A DNA stretch of 64,000 nt from Escallonia rubra (lineage: Eukaryota > Streptophyta > Magnoliopsida > Escalloniales > Escalloniaceae): positions 62,001 to 126,000 of the forward strand of contig JAVXUO010001056.1 of the NCBI GenBank assembly GCA_033065855.1. Direction: 5' to 3'. Below, in pieces: positions 50,801 through 62,161 of this stretch. Below the pieces are notes generated by a model. It was not told the DNA's origin and did not search any database. It saw only the letters and a list, made by a program, of their open reading frames with translations. Each line of letters opens with the position of its first letter. Position 1 is the stretch's first letter. The position numbers and the translations under genes were made by a program.

Positions 50801-53800
50801 TTTCGCAGAGCTGTCCAAAAAGAATACTGGAACATTCCGAGAGGATTCACAACGAGTCGGTCACACTTTTGAAGTCCCATTTTTTCTAGTTCTTTGTATT
50901 TGGGTGGAATATAGCTTTGTGAAAACCAAGGTATTGGAGGCATCTCATAATCTCTTCTGTGGTTTTTCTTATTTTTTTACCTTTTTATCTAGACAGGCCA
51001 GATGACTGAAAAAAAGAATACCTTTAGCAAACCAAGACGGAGATATGGCCACCCATATGCACAGCAGATTGCTTTAAACAATGAAGGACGAGAGCATTGA
51101 GTTGTTTGCTGAGCTTTCCAAGAGCTTAGCAGCATATTATAGCAGGAAAATGGATCCATATCAATAGGTAGTTGAAGCAAATCTTCAAAGTCAAGCTGCT
51201 TCGTCACCCCATGCTCCATTACAGAAGCGATGGAATTGAACATTATCAAATGCCAACAGCTATAAGTGATTCCCTTTAACAACCAAGTAAAACAGAAACC
51301 ATTATTAATATTTAATTAAAAGTAAAAATAAATAAATTTAACACAGAACACTTCTAGATGCACTTAGCATTGAAGCATATACTGTCAATACAGTTCTTAG
51401 CCTTCCGACAATCACATCATTGATGCTACAGCCTTGCTATTGTTTGTGGCATAATGTTACAACCTTGCTGATCGACATTATTTAAATCACTAATACCAAC
51501 TGTGTCTAAAGACTAATCTGTAGCAATCTGTATGAGCTACAATTGAAAATGAAGATCTCAGGATTGAGAGTCCCTAACTTTTTGCAAATTATAAATATTC
51601 TACAGTGATTTTTATCAGGACCAATGGAGCTACAACTCCACCCAACTATAGACTTCAAGACCGGATCCTGAATGGGGCTATAAGAACTACACCCTCACGG
51701 GCTACATTGCTAGACCCTAGATGGGCACAAGAAAGATGAAAGCTAACGAGCTAGTAGCTTTCATCCGAAGGAGATACCTAGATGGGCGAGGACTATGATC
51801 ACTACATACCTCGTGGGACTGTGAGAACTGAACCCCAAGGAAGGCTATAAAACTGGGCAGAGACAGGCTGCTTAAAGCTGATCTGAAGGAGATATTTAAC
51901 TACTGTTCTGGCAAGACTTGACGCTGCCCACCCTTGAGTAGTGAGATGTGACATTAGAGCTAAAGATTGTTAGAACATTAACATAACAACCCTTCCCCAC
52001 AGTAAAACGAATTTACCATGGACACCATGCTAAACATTCGGTAATTACATCAACAGTGAAATTATATTGTGAAAGATGAATTGAAAATATCATAAACGAA
52101 GAAGTTTATAGACGAATCCTGTCCAAGGATGAAAGAGAAGTGCCTGCATTTTTGTCATCTAATAAATAACATTCAAAGGATGTTTGGATGTGCTAATGAG
52201 GTTTAAGTTTGTGGGAAAATGTTACTTAGGAATTGGTGACAAGTTAAATATTTCCATTTCATATGTCACTGATAGGCAAGGAGGCTAGCAGGGCCAAACT
52301 GCAAGAGGGGGTTCCTCAAAATTGTAAACACGTGAAATGCTGGTGGAATGGGTCTTTTGTAGACATGCAAATGCTTAACAACTTAATAAACCCAATTTGA
52401 GCTCAAACTTTCGAGGAGGCAATCTCACCAAGAGATAGAGTGACAAGGACTTAATGACACAATACAATGAAGTGCCTAGAGAAACAGATATTTGAAACTT
52501 CTGCATCACTTCTTTGGGATAACAAATCTACTGCTACACCTTAGATGAGTTGCCTAAGTCGGGCATCAAAAACGACGTAGTTTGGATGAGAACTTATAGG
52601 TATTTTTTCATTTCATTGATTTCATAATGTCGTTTTGCCATATCATTTAAGAAACTAATCCAGTTACGAAGTTTCAAAAGCCTGCCTAGACAACTTGCCC
52701 TAACATAGACATATATTCATCCTTCCCTTATTTCTTACTTACACATTAGTCTTAGTCTAGGAAACATCTTGTTGGGACTTGAACTCCCCAACTCCTGCTT
52801 CAAGGTTTCCATTGATGCCACTTAAGCTACACAACAGGCTAATAGAGATTTAGGAAGGAAATCATTTGTTCCTGTAACACATTGCATATATTTACGTGTA
52901 CACACACATCCATTCGACATTGGTGCGTAGCCATTACGAAGATGTGGAGATGGTTGAATTCGATATACACGAGAAGCGGAGTATAAAGAAATACACCGGA
53001 AGAAATTAGAACAAAATGCTAGATCTAAGACAGTTAAGAATCAATTAGAATTACAGGAAATTCTAACTAAAAATTCAGGGAATGTGCTGCTAAAACTAAA
53101 GTACACCACACAGAAATAACAAGAACGCAGAAAAAGTACATACATTGTTTGAACAATGACCTTCTTCAATGTCCAATTTGTGGGAGAGAAGTGACTCTTC
53201 CTTTGAACTATAGTTTGCAAGTAAACATAGTATTAGTAGATTATATTTGTCTGAGAAATACAAGAAACCAAGTGTGGCATCAATGGTACGTAAATTTTGA
53301 ATCCGCTAACAAAACAAGATGTGCATTCCAGGGAGGCAGTACATGTCTATTGTGTTGGCACGATATGTGCAGATGTGTTTACACTAAAACATATACATAA
53401 AATTACATAGATGGAGAGAGAGACAGAATATATGAAACAGATCCTTACAAATGTAATGAAACAGCTAAAAATAAATAACCTAGTGGAAAGCTGGGAAGGT
53501 TCAAATTTATGTTGTTAACTAACCCTGCATAACCTTAAGGAAACCACGTTCTTAAGTGTGACATAATGGAACACTCATGCCAAAAGGTTTCAAAGTTTCA
53601 ACTATCCAAAATCTTATTCCTCTTCCCTGGAAAAGCGGCCTCAAAGACACTTAGAAATGTCAACAAGTCAATAAACACCTCTCTTATATTTTTTTAGGAC
53701 TCACACATTGTTCCATGTCTTCAATATATAGGACTCTTTCCTTACATTCCATGTAACAGCTGAATAAACATACAAAAAGTACAATAACCTCCACATTCAT

Positions 53801-56800
53801 CTGGGAAAAAGTGGGAGACAATTTCATCACTATTCATAAAAAATCATTAAATTCACTTCAGGTAAAAATCTTTCAAAGAAGTTTAAAAACTTTGTGCACT
53901 TCCTATTGAGCTTAAGAACTTTCCCTTTGTCAATCCAACTGTTTCAAAGAAACATATGGTATCCTATCCAACAACACAGTCCTATCAGCACATGAACCCA
54001 GTTGGCCATGGCAGCAATGGATATCACTACAGATAACCCAAACTCCATTCTTCTACTTGGTACATCAACTCAGGAACCTAAGCTTCAGCCTTGATCATCA
54101 GTTAGTTCAACCCAGCCAAATAGAACCATATAGCTAAATAGACAAATCAAATTCTCTAAACTTTTAAAACAGAACTATCTTATAATTGTGTTTTGACTAT
54201 AACAATAAGAGGGAACAACTGCTACCATGATCACCATGAATTCATAAGAATTGCATCAGCTAAATCTACTTATGACACTCAATTAAGTAGAATGGTAAAG
54301 TAAGATTATTGGGTGCTTGCATCATCACGTTGAGCTGGGGTGCATGAAGGTAATGATTCCCAAGTGAAGAAATGTGAAATTGAGATGGATGAAGATAACC
54401 TGAGATATTTCTAGCAATCAAGTCTATTCTCACTACTTCTTCCCATGTTATAGGTCTACCGCTGCATCGTCTTACCCCCGTCAACTAGACACATATCACT
54501 TCTTTCTTACTGAGGCATCTGAAGGCATACGTTACCATCTCAAGAGATGTTCCCTCATCTTTTCCCCTATTGGTGCCACCCCCACCTTCTTGAGGATATC
54601 CTCGTTTCTTCTTCTATATCTCCTTGTGTAGTGGCTCATCCACCAAAGTATTTGCATTTCAGTTGGACATCTTGTGCGTATAATGTTACTTAGTTGCCCA
54701 AAATTCTGAACTATACAACATTGGAGGTAAATATTTCCCTCAATGTGAGAGGAATTTTACGAAATACACCTCATCAATCTCACCGTCCTTGAGCATTATT
54801 CAACCTAGATAACTAAGGTTATCTTTCTTAGCCACTTGTTTCCCATCCATATTCACTTCACTCCCACTTCCCCCCAGTCTTACTACAATTGCATTCCAAA
54901 TACTTTGCCTTAATCTGCTTGACCTAAAGCCGTTGAATCCTTGAGTACTTATCAATAATTCTGACCTAACATTTTAGTTCTCCTCTAGTCTCATCAATTA
55001 ACACTATACCCATCGACAAATAACATCCAGCATGTGGACCTCATCTTGAATAATCTCTCCCAAAAGCCAAAAATGAAAAAGAAATGCAGGGCCCAGTATA
55101 AAAAACTCAACCAGTATTATGGTGAAAGGCTGCTTCCAATTCTTACAATAATTTATTTGTATCACGTAGTGATCTTTTTCTACGCAATTACTATTTCACA
55201 GTCCAGAAGCCAATATCAAAAGTCACATTTTCTTGCCAGCTAAAAACCAAGACAGGGAGTGACATACGGCCGGTCATGCATATCCTTACACTACTTCTAA
55301 ATATGGTCCTAACTTCTTCTTGTCCACTTTTGTCCTTCAACTTTCTCATTGTTCAGTAAGGATTCCTTATCCTATTGACCTTCGAATTTTCCTTGATAGT
55401 TTTGAATGCATCAGGTTACTTCCTTTAATTTTGTCATCCCTACATTACAATGTCCAATACTAACTTTACTACTGCCCACTTTCTTTTTCTAAATCTCACA
55501 TACATTATTCCAGTAGCCATTCAATATGCACACGCCATTACGGTAATCCGACCAAACATATCATAGTAGATGGAGGGAAAAGTAGTGAGTGGATTAACAC
55601 CTTTAATATCAAGCATAACAAACTTTTATAATATGGATAGCAAAGGGTTCAGGAATGGCTGACCTCTTGAGATTTGAGCCCTTTATTCTGATAACATTAA
55701 CCATGATGCCGAACATGATATCCACCAAGGCAACAAAGCTCTCTTTAAGACATGCAAAAGCCTGCCAGAGCCATTTTCACACAATCTCAAGTCAACCAAA
55801 CAATTCAACCGCTAAAGCCACGAAATGTTTGCCACATGCATTCTAGGATTTTTGGCATCAAACTTTAATTTCGTTATTCTTCCGTCATACAGGGGAAACA
55901 TATAACTTTGTAGTGGGCATCATAAGTAAGTCGGTTAAAGGTCTATGATAGATGATGTAATGGATTTTGACATGCTTTTAGTGTCCGAATTGGTTTGAGC
56001 ACAACATCTTCCTCAAGACTCACCAGTGGCAGATATGCATCCAGGGGAAAAAGGATTCAAATTCGACATAACTACATAATAGTGCAAAGTTGATCATGGT
56101 GTTAGAAAAATTATGTACGTTTATCAGGAGCTCTCCCGATAGAAAAGAGAAATTTTGAAAAAAGTATAGCATATGCTAGGATAAATCCTTGGATACTGAT
56201 TTAGATTCTTGACTGAAATGTGGAAGCGAAATAAGCTCCATGAATAACCAAAAAAAAAGCAATCCTGGGTTCACCAGGGTTGCTATATCCCCTATTTAAG
56301 TAAACTATTATGCTAAATCAAGTTGTAACTTAAAAAGGCTTGGGAAAATTTAGCTATGCGCGAACGGAAAAAAAAAATACCTCCAAAGAAGAAAAGGCTG
56401 TCTGCAGATGAGGGACCCCCAAGAAAGGTTTCATGATCCACCAGAAGCACAATAACCGATTCGAAAATACAACAAACCAGTAGTCACACTTTGAGACCAC
56501 CAGAATGGTAACCTACAATTTTTAGCACAAGGGAACCCAGAAGTTGGCTGAGACTTAAACCAGACGCTGTCCGGAACAAACTTCAGAGTACTTTAGAACT
56601 TACCCAGAGAAAAAGTTGAGAGCATCTAACTAGCCATTCATGATAAGAAACAGCATAACCACCTAGCGATTTCCTCACGAGCAGAACCATATCAAAGCAT
56701 GCCATGCATGCTCCGAGAGCAGGTAGAAGGTGCAAGAAGACCTTCTCTGAAGGGTATATCTGTGCAGCTTAGTAAGATCCGTGAGTATATGAAACTACTT

Positions 56801-58497
56801 TCGGTGTAAAAGAATGCATAAGCAAAAACTTACCTGCCACTACCATGAAGTTGAGAAACGAAAGAGAAGCTCATGTTTATATCACTAAAAAGAATTGAAA
56901 CGGACAGAGTGAAGAAAGAGGGGGGTGTGTTATTTACTAACGATCAACAAAAAGAAAGAGCCATTTAGAAACGCTTCCAGATGTGAGTGCCATAATCAAT
57001 ATCAGGAAAGAAAGGAAAAAAAAAGGGAAATAACCTCTTTTTTATCAGCCCGACATTACTAAATTGTATCCGCGAAGCATACTAAGCTATTGAACTCAAC
57101 TGTCGATTGATTATGAGAGAGACCCGGCCAGGTTAATTTCGTTGTTAAAGTTCGAACCATTGGAGCACTTCAGGAGTGTTCAATATATTGTTTATCATCT
57201 AAGCCTTCATCCAAATATTGAGGTCAACTAAAGTATTCAGCTTGCTTTCGAGCTCAAAAAACCATCGCAATTTGGCTCTCAGAAGCAAATGAGTAGGTGC
57301 ACTGAATACCATTCTCGATAGAAATGAATCCTTAAGACGAGAGAGAATGAGAGAGAGAGAGAAGAAAGTAATAAAGCAAAAAGGGAATCCTCAATAAGAA
57401 ATGCAGAGTGTAAACAAGGGAAGTAGTGAAGGCGTATATCCTGCAGTCTGCTTAAGCTCTTTCATTAGTAAATCCACCAAACCTGCCTATCTTTCAGGGA
57501 AGAAAATTTGGTGCCAAAAGATTGGAGGGAAGGAAGACAAATAATCAACCTCAGCCACCTATCAAAGCATATTAACCATGAACTGAAATCTCACCTTCCT
57601 ATTTCCTCTGGCCGTCCTTTTAGTTATGCAAAGCACCACAACTATAACCAATGTCACTAAATTTACTCCAAAACCTAGCACTGTAAATACTGCTAAGGAA
57701 AAACAACCAAATACAGCAGTACTTTTGGTATTATGTCGAACAGCAATATAAACATGAAGTCTTGAATAAAGGATATATGTCATCGAAACACTTTGACATT
57801 CCATTGCCATCCCATACCTGATCACAGAATATAAACTATCAAATCAATTAGAATCACATAGAACACAGGGAGTCACAGTCTTACAAATTTCCCCACCCGC
57901 CTAATTTGGTAAGAAAGCCTAGTAAAGCGACAATAATATGTGATTCACAATCTACGCTTATTCAACAACGCCATTGCTCACATGTCACTACAGACGCTCA
58001 ACTTCAATCGGGACCTGAGAGTTGCCACTTTCTGACGTTTCAACCACTAATGAACTCATGTCAATATACTCAATATTTTTAAATTTTTTTTGGTTAAAAA
58101 TAAATTCCCGTTACCTCCAAGCAGACAGAAATCTGCATGCTTAGCCTAAAAACTTACGAAAATAAAAGGAACGGTGTAATTCACGATATTTATCTTTTTA
58201 GCAGCTGACAAACTCTAATCTAGAGCCAAAGCGAGAGCGTTAATTAGAGCGGCAGAGTTGACACGCTAGGTAGATAGCCGGAGCAACTATAAACAGCACG
58301 AGCGTGGTCCACTTTAGAAGGATTTCGGCAAACACGACTAAAAGGACGAATTGACAAGCTCAACGATGATCTAACGCAGATTCCTCTCGCCGTATTCACG
58401 AGAATCGTGAGGACATCAAAGACAAACCGAGCCTAAAGGAGAGAAAGCGAGAGCGTACGTATGGAGAATTAGGGCAAATAAGCTTCAGCAACTCCAT
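29500..58497 (-). CDS. ABCC13: ABC transporter C family, ABCC13/MRP11 type, 36 exons
   Basis: Predicted full-length ATP-driven exporter of the MRP class, probably at the vacuolar or another endomembrane; substrate unknown. Thirty-six exons over 29 kb sum to 4386 nt (1461 aa) with every phase matching, so no break is evident. Order: N-terminal membrane region, TMD1, NBD1, linker, TMD2, NBD2; exon lists are in the part entries. NBD1 has Walker A VGSGKSS (about 644-650), LSGGQ (about 732) and Walker B LSLLDD with Asp in the catalytic position. NBD2 has GRTGAGKSS (1258-1266), signature FSVGQRQ (about 1360), Walker B VLCLDE with Glu1385, and the H-loop TIAHR. A degenerate NBD1 and a competent NBD2 are normal for this class. 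The start [13 protein letters not shown] follows the ABCC13 N-terminus I know. Introns carry an AT-AC intron and many transposons. Confidence 0.95.
32820..33015 (-). repeat. tRNA-related dispersed repeat in ABCC13 intron 29
   Basis: Read on the minus strand, the stretch contains AACATGGTTTCGCTAGGTCTTGAGTTCAATTC split by short gaps, resembling an initiator-tRNA-like head with box B. A related segment lies at 44290-44395 in intron 18. Ends and duplications were not resolved. Confidence 0.35.
34843..34869. repeat. (CT)n microsatellite
   Basis: About 13 CT units in ABCC13 intron 28, just outside the TIR element. Confidence 0.9.
34930..36227. mobile_element. Long-TIR element, 1.3 kb, in ABCC13 intron 28
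   Basis: Inverted repeats of about 150 bp begin GAGTCAACTACTCGGTTGAC on the left and, read inward from the right, GAGTTAACTACTCAGTTGAC. Flanks share the 8-bp TTTTTATT (34922-34929, 36228-36235). The inner end of the right TIR, AGGGGTAAAACTGTCATTT, nearly matches that of the 27300 element. The interior runs CCCCACCCC and CACACA on the left and GTGTGT and GAGAGA on the right, including a long (GT)n(GA)n tract at 35844-35894. No transposase is present. T-rich duplications are less informative than the others here. Confidence 0.8.
35844..35894. repeat. (GT)n(GA)n microsatellite
   Basis: About 14 GT units followed by 11 GA units within the right half of the TIR element. Confidence 0.9.
40944..41580. 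mobile_element. hAT-like MITE with AACCGAACC motifs, ABCC13 intron 22
   Basis: The 637-bp insert is flanked by the perfect 8-bp AGGTGCAG (40936-40943, 41581-41588), the duplication size of hAT elements. Ends read CTAGGGGTGAGCACCAAACCG on the left and, inward from the right, TGGGGTGAACACGGTTCGG, a common plant hAT terminus. Subterminal regions are packed with AACCGAACC, TCGGTTCGGTT and CCGTTTAAACC. The middle is AT-rich and non-coding. Confidence 0.85.
42450..43148. mobile_element. Possible degenerate MITE in ABCC13 intron 20
   Basis: AATAACAATAACAATAGTGAAAAAT on the left (from about 42458) is matched in inverse by sequence at about 43110-43145, and GTGGGCCC occurs near 42760 and 43050. Similarity is patchy and no duplication was found. 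The right end lies within about 10 bases of the exon 20 splice donor. Confidence 0.35.
44190..44400 (-). repeat. tRNA-related dispersed repeat in ABCC13 intron 18
   Basis: On the minus strand it shows a box-A-like TAACTTAGCATTG and a box-B-like GGTCTTGCATTCAATTC, similar in layout to the repeat at 32820-33015. Ends not resolved. Confidence 0.35.
45134..49628 (-). other. ABCC13: ABCC13 exons 9-17 (TMD1)
   Basis: Exons: 49628-49559, 48882-48822, 48320-48233, 47695-47577, 46699-46602, 46217-46151, 45623-45506, 45426-45310, 45214-45134; residues about 286-558. Recognisable blocks are [78 protein letters not shown] and [20 protein letters not shown], all standard for MRP membrane domain 1. Exon 12 has the coupling-helix region. 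Confidence 0.92.
48085..48109. repeat. (GA)n microsatellite
   Basis: About 12 GA units in ABCC13 intron 11. Confidence 0.9.
52690..52850 (-). mobile_element. SINE-like tRNA-derived element in ABCC13 intron 7
   Basis: Read on the minus strand, box A TAGCTTAAGTGG (52829-52818) is followed by box B GAGTTCAAGTCCC (52786-52774), the spacing of a tRNA-derived head. Target-site duplications were not located. It is a different family from the 5975 SINE. Confidence 0.5.
54260..55075 (-). pseudogene. Decayed LINE reverse transcriptase remnant in ABCC13 intron 6
   Basis: Minus-strand frames, shifted and with stops, read in order [18 protein letters not shown], [38 protein letters not shown] and [16 protein letters not shown]. 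This is the C-terminal order of plant endonuclease/RT LINEs (typically SRTKTEYM, FKYLGS, DGEID, ENRLRWFGH, GRPKKTWEEVV). Many stops show it is dead. It runs in the same direction as the host gene. Confidence 0.75.
57683..57776 (-). other. ABCC13: U12-type AT-AC intron 2 of ABCC13
   Basis: The 94-nt intron starts ATATCCTTTA, an exact match to the U12 5' splice consensus ATATCCTTT. It ends TTTAC, with a branch-like TTCCTTAGC whose A (57694) is 11 nt before the end; the consensus is TTCCTTAAC. Joining exon 2 (...GAC AT) to exon 3 (A GTG CTA...) gives DDIVLGFGVN, as the family predicts. The best GT-AG alternative adds nine or so residues not expected in the family. Confidence 0.85.
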
Positions 58498-58894
58498 TCT
58501 CTGTTCGGCCGGAGCAACACGTTGAGTTGAGGCGGTGGTTCGAAGCGGAGAGGGGGCTCTCTTGACTGTGACATGCAGAGTACTAGCAGTGAACAAATAT
58601 GGGAAGGTGGCAGTAAGTGGAGGTTTGCTGACGTGGCGAGCGGTGAGTGGGTGGGGCCGAGTTTCTCGGACACTTGTGGTGGTTTATGCGTCAGAGGGGA
58701 ATATGGAAAGATTTGGAGGTTCGCGTCCGTGCTTTGCACGTGACATGTGAATCACAGTCCCACTCACGCCGCATGCACAAAGTGATTCCAAGTGCAAAAG
58801 CCTGTACCACATTCACTTTTTTTTTTTTTTTTTGGCCCAATCTTACCTTTATCTTTGATTCCTTTTTGAGCGAAGGAATTAGTGGGCATGGATT

Positions 58895-60100
58895 TTTTTT
58901 TTTTCAAAAGTGTTAAGAACCCTACCATTAATATAAGAACGGTGTCCAGAGAGAACAAGTTCATTAGCATACGGATAACAACTCAATCCGATAGGAATCA
59001 CAATAAAAGTAATACTAACAACTACCAACTATAAATTAATAAACAAAATACAAAAAGTAGGACGAAGTAAGTCCTAAAATCTAAACAGCAACAAAGATAC
59101 AACTAAAACAAAAAACAAGCAAGGGAAAGACCACAACCAAGCACGAAAAGAAAAAACAACTAGATAAATAAGAACAAACAAAACAGATAAGTATCAAATA
59201 AACAGCCAATAAACAACAAACAACACCACACCCCCTACTTCCAGATGTCTTCCCGAAGCACAAGCGCCCGTCCCAATGTTGCATGCTGCATCGACTCCTC
59301 GATCTTCGTGTACCCACGCCGGCGCTGGGATTTTCGTATTTTTCGGCCATCGCTCCGATGACTCGCCTTCCAGAATCCAGACTGTAACGTCGACTCGCAC
59401 CACGTCGCTTAGAGAGCATTGCTTGCCTCTCCGGAGCCACGTCCATCGCCAAGAACCACCGGCTACAACAGCAATCGGACAACCACCACCACCATAGCCC
59501 CATATAGCCACTGTCACCTCCACCACAAGCTGCGCTGAAGCACCATCGCCACCACCTAAATCGAGCCAAACTCACTTTTCTGGAACAAAGGGGGAAGCAA
59601 CTAGGGGAGAGGGGGGAAACAAACCCTAAAAGCGAAAATCCTTTGGCCCAGACTCACCAGTCTCACCTTTTCTTCGCTGACCCACAACCACCACACTCTC
59701 ACTATAACGTTCTCCAGCCTACATCCACCACATAGACACCCCAACGGAGGGACCAACCACATCTTCTTTGACCCACGACAACTCACACCCGATTGCCTAG
59801 CAACTAGCCCAACCTGGACAGCCATACCCAGCAACCCTCACCACAACTTGGCTCTGATGCCTATCACAAAGACCCACCACCGTATCACCGTCGCGGCGTC
59901 GCCTATGGCGAAGGCCACCCCCCCCCCCCCCTATCAACCACAAAACCCAAATTGAAACCCTAAACTTACACAAATAAGAAGACAACTACCTATCACGTCA
60001 CCACCCGCAGGAGGACCGGCGGTGGCGACGGAGCACCGAAGTTCAGAGAGACAGAGCGGTTCGGCGGAGGGGGAGTTTGGGGAAGAGAATTTTTTTAATA
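58895..60100 (-). mobile_element. Poly(A) retroposon with 18-bp duplication, upstream of ABCC13
   Basis: AATTAGTGGGCATGGATT occurs at 58877-58894 and again at 60101-60118. Next to the left copy is a run of T, the A-tail of a minus-strand insert. Long duplication plus tail is the mark of LINE-type target-primed insertion. The 1.2-kb body is GC-rich at its 5' part (near 59230-60060) and AT-rich at its 3' part. It contains a 164-codon minus-strand frame with no domain I recognise and no RT. It may be a non-autonomous LINE or a retrocopy of a cellular transcript. It begins about 400 bp upstream of the ABCC13 start codon. Confidence 0.8.
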
Positions 60101-60118
60101 AATTAGTGGGCATGGATT

Positions 60119-61107
60119 GAATGCTTCCAAGCACATCGTGAGGGTGGTGTCATACGTGATAATTTTAGTGCAGTCAAAAGTTAGAATTGTCAAACTTCAT
60201 CCTTCAGACCGTAAACAAAAGGACGGTTTTGTTTATTAACTTACTTAGATATGCCTCGTAATTTAGCCAGTGCTCGTGAAGGGCTTTTAAAATGTTGATT
60301 CAAATTAATGTTCGTTAAGTCTACTGAGGGACTGTGATCTCGACATCGAAAATTTACAAGTGAGAAGTCTGGGTTGGGAGCTTGAGAATGTGTCGGTCAC
60401 CTAGCTGTTACAATTCAATTTTGGCATTTGCTTTTCACTAATTTAAGATTGTAGGATGAGTGGCTGACCTTAAGCAGAGATATTGCTTTGTGCAGTGGAG
60501 CCATTGAGCAAAATGTGTTTGAATTCATAAATATAAATGCCATTGGGCCGTGTCAGGGAGTTTAAGAGAGCCCAAAAAACAATATGGGTTTAGCCCACCC
60601 ATTGAGCCCTCATTGCGTGATCTTCGAGACGGTTGGAAACACATTGGTCAGCCTTAATTCTAGTATAAGAACTTTAAAATTTTTTTCCCCATTAAAGTGA
60701 GAGATGTCTCACATATTTCATGGGCAGGCATAGGAGTTTATTTTTCGTGGATGTTGTGCATCCCTTGTGATAGTGGCATAATGGAGTTGCTCATGGTGAT
60801 GGTGGTATATTTCATTTCAATCTAAACTTACTCGGCACACCCCCATCAAGTACGCAAATTAGCAGAATACAAATCGTACAATTATAAAAGGAGACCATAT
60901 ATGCGAACGGGAATGATACCATATAACGTTATCATCTACTCTAGAAGCTTTAAGTTGTCAGAGAATGAGTCCAACAATGTTACCATGCAACTAACTTCAA
61001 GTGAGGACGCTATATAAGTTAAGTGTTTTTTTAGCAGAATGCTTTGGAGGTTTTGGACTTTGGAAGTGATTGTAGATCAATCCAAATGTTTTTTCCCCCG
61101 ACGTGCT
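60119..61107. other. Intergenic DNA, nothing recognised
   Basis: AT-rich sequence between two retroposons, with no coding signal or bounded repeat. Confidence 0.4.
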
Positions 61108-62161
61108 TCTCTCTCTCTCTCTCTCTAAATAACTCTCTGACTTCTCTCTAAACCTAGTCGTCCACAGATAGCCTTCGCGGGGGGGGGGGGGGGGGGTTGA
61201 TCCTCACGTCTACCTCTACCTCTCCCTCTCCCCTTTCCTCTCCGTTTTTATTTTTCCAGTTATGGTCTGTGTTGTGTTGTTGTTGTCCATGAGGAGGACT
61301 ACAATGGTGGTCGTCGGCTGATTTGCAGGGTGGATGAAGGTGGGCTTCGCCGGCGTATCTCCCCACATCACCGGAGATGGAGACGCCTAGATCCCACCGG
61401 ATCTATTAAGTGTCGATCTACTAGATCTGATAGATCTACTCGCTTTAGACTGCCGATTTGTACCATCACATGATTGACAGGGGCTTTTAAGGGCATGATG
61501 TTTCAACATCAGCGAAGGTCAGAATCTCACCGGCGGTAGCCGGACTCGTTGTCAACGGTGGAGTTGTTTGCTTGGTGTCTGTGTCTTTGTTTGTTTTTTG
61601 GTATGGGGGAAACTTGCTGCCCTTGTGGGTTTGAGGGGTAGGGCCTCGGGTTGGGGTTTTTATGTGTGTGTTGTTGGGGGGGGGGGGGGGCACTATCCTT
61701 GTAGGATAGTGCGGTCGTTGTTTCGTTGTTCGGTTTAATGGGGTGTTGGAAATGCAGGTGGAAAAAGTGAACCATGCGGTGTTGATAGCCTTTAAGACTC
61801 TCGTCCTTGCGTTGTGGTTCCGTAGGTGATCGAGTACACCTCTGTTGGCGTGATTCCGATTGTCCTCCTTATTATAAATTTGTGTTGTATGTTATATGTT
61901 TGTTGTTTTTAGTGTTAATTTTCTAATCTGTAAGCCTTAGCAAGTTACAAAAAGTTAGGTTGAAGTGTAGGATATGTTCTGCTTTAGTCTAATTGTAATT
62001 TGTATCAGGTTCATAGATTTATAGGTTAGTTGTTATTCTGTAAAGTTAATGGTAACTTTTGAAATTATCTTTTATGTCTGTAAAATAGTTGATTTAGCCG
62101 GAACGGCTTGTAACACTCTTTGATATATAACATATTTCTCCTCTTAATAAAAAAAAAAAAA
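61108..62161 (+). mobile_element. Poly(A) retroposon related to the 10997 element
   Basis: The plus-strand A-tail is at 62149-62161 and the 250 bp before it match the 3' part of the 10997-11448 element (TAGCAAGTTAC, AGTGTAGGATAT, GTCTGTAAAATAGTTGAT, CGGCTTGTAA, ATTTCTCCTCTTAA). The 5' edge is uncertain; I place it at the (CT)n tract because GC-rich non-coding sequence begins there. No duplication was found and no RT is encoded. Confidence 0.6.

Larger units (their letters stand above)
51022..58497 (-). other. ABCC13: ABCC13 exons 1-8 (N-terminal membrane region)
   Basis: Exons: 58497-58459, 57817-57777, 57682-57595, 56744-56604, 56512-56381, 55761-55664, 53207-53144, 51273-51022; residues 1-285. 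Hydrophobic segments include [39 protein letters not shown] and the exon 5 stretch [20 protein letters not shown]. The short exon 7 ([17 protein letters not shown]) is the cytosolic linker before TMD1. Exon 4 could start two bases away from the site I chose; I took AAG GTC because it keeps phase 0. Introns 6 (2.5 kb) and 7 (1.9 kb) hold transposon debris. Confidence 0.88.

Noticed and set aside
50472-51005. Frames on both strands between ABCC13 exons 8 and 9
   Set aside because: No match to the family and no splice logic; intron 8.
52530-52715. Small TIR element resembling the 12451 ends (GTTGCCTAAG, ACGACGTAG)
   Set aside because: The inverse match is patchy and no duplication was found; overlaps the SINE-like sequence instead.
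59081-59575. 164-codon minus-strand frame in the retroposon
   Set aside because: No domain recognised; kept as part of the element, not as a gene, though a retrocopy origin is open.
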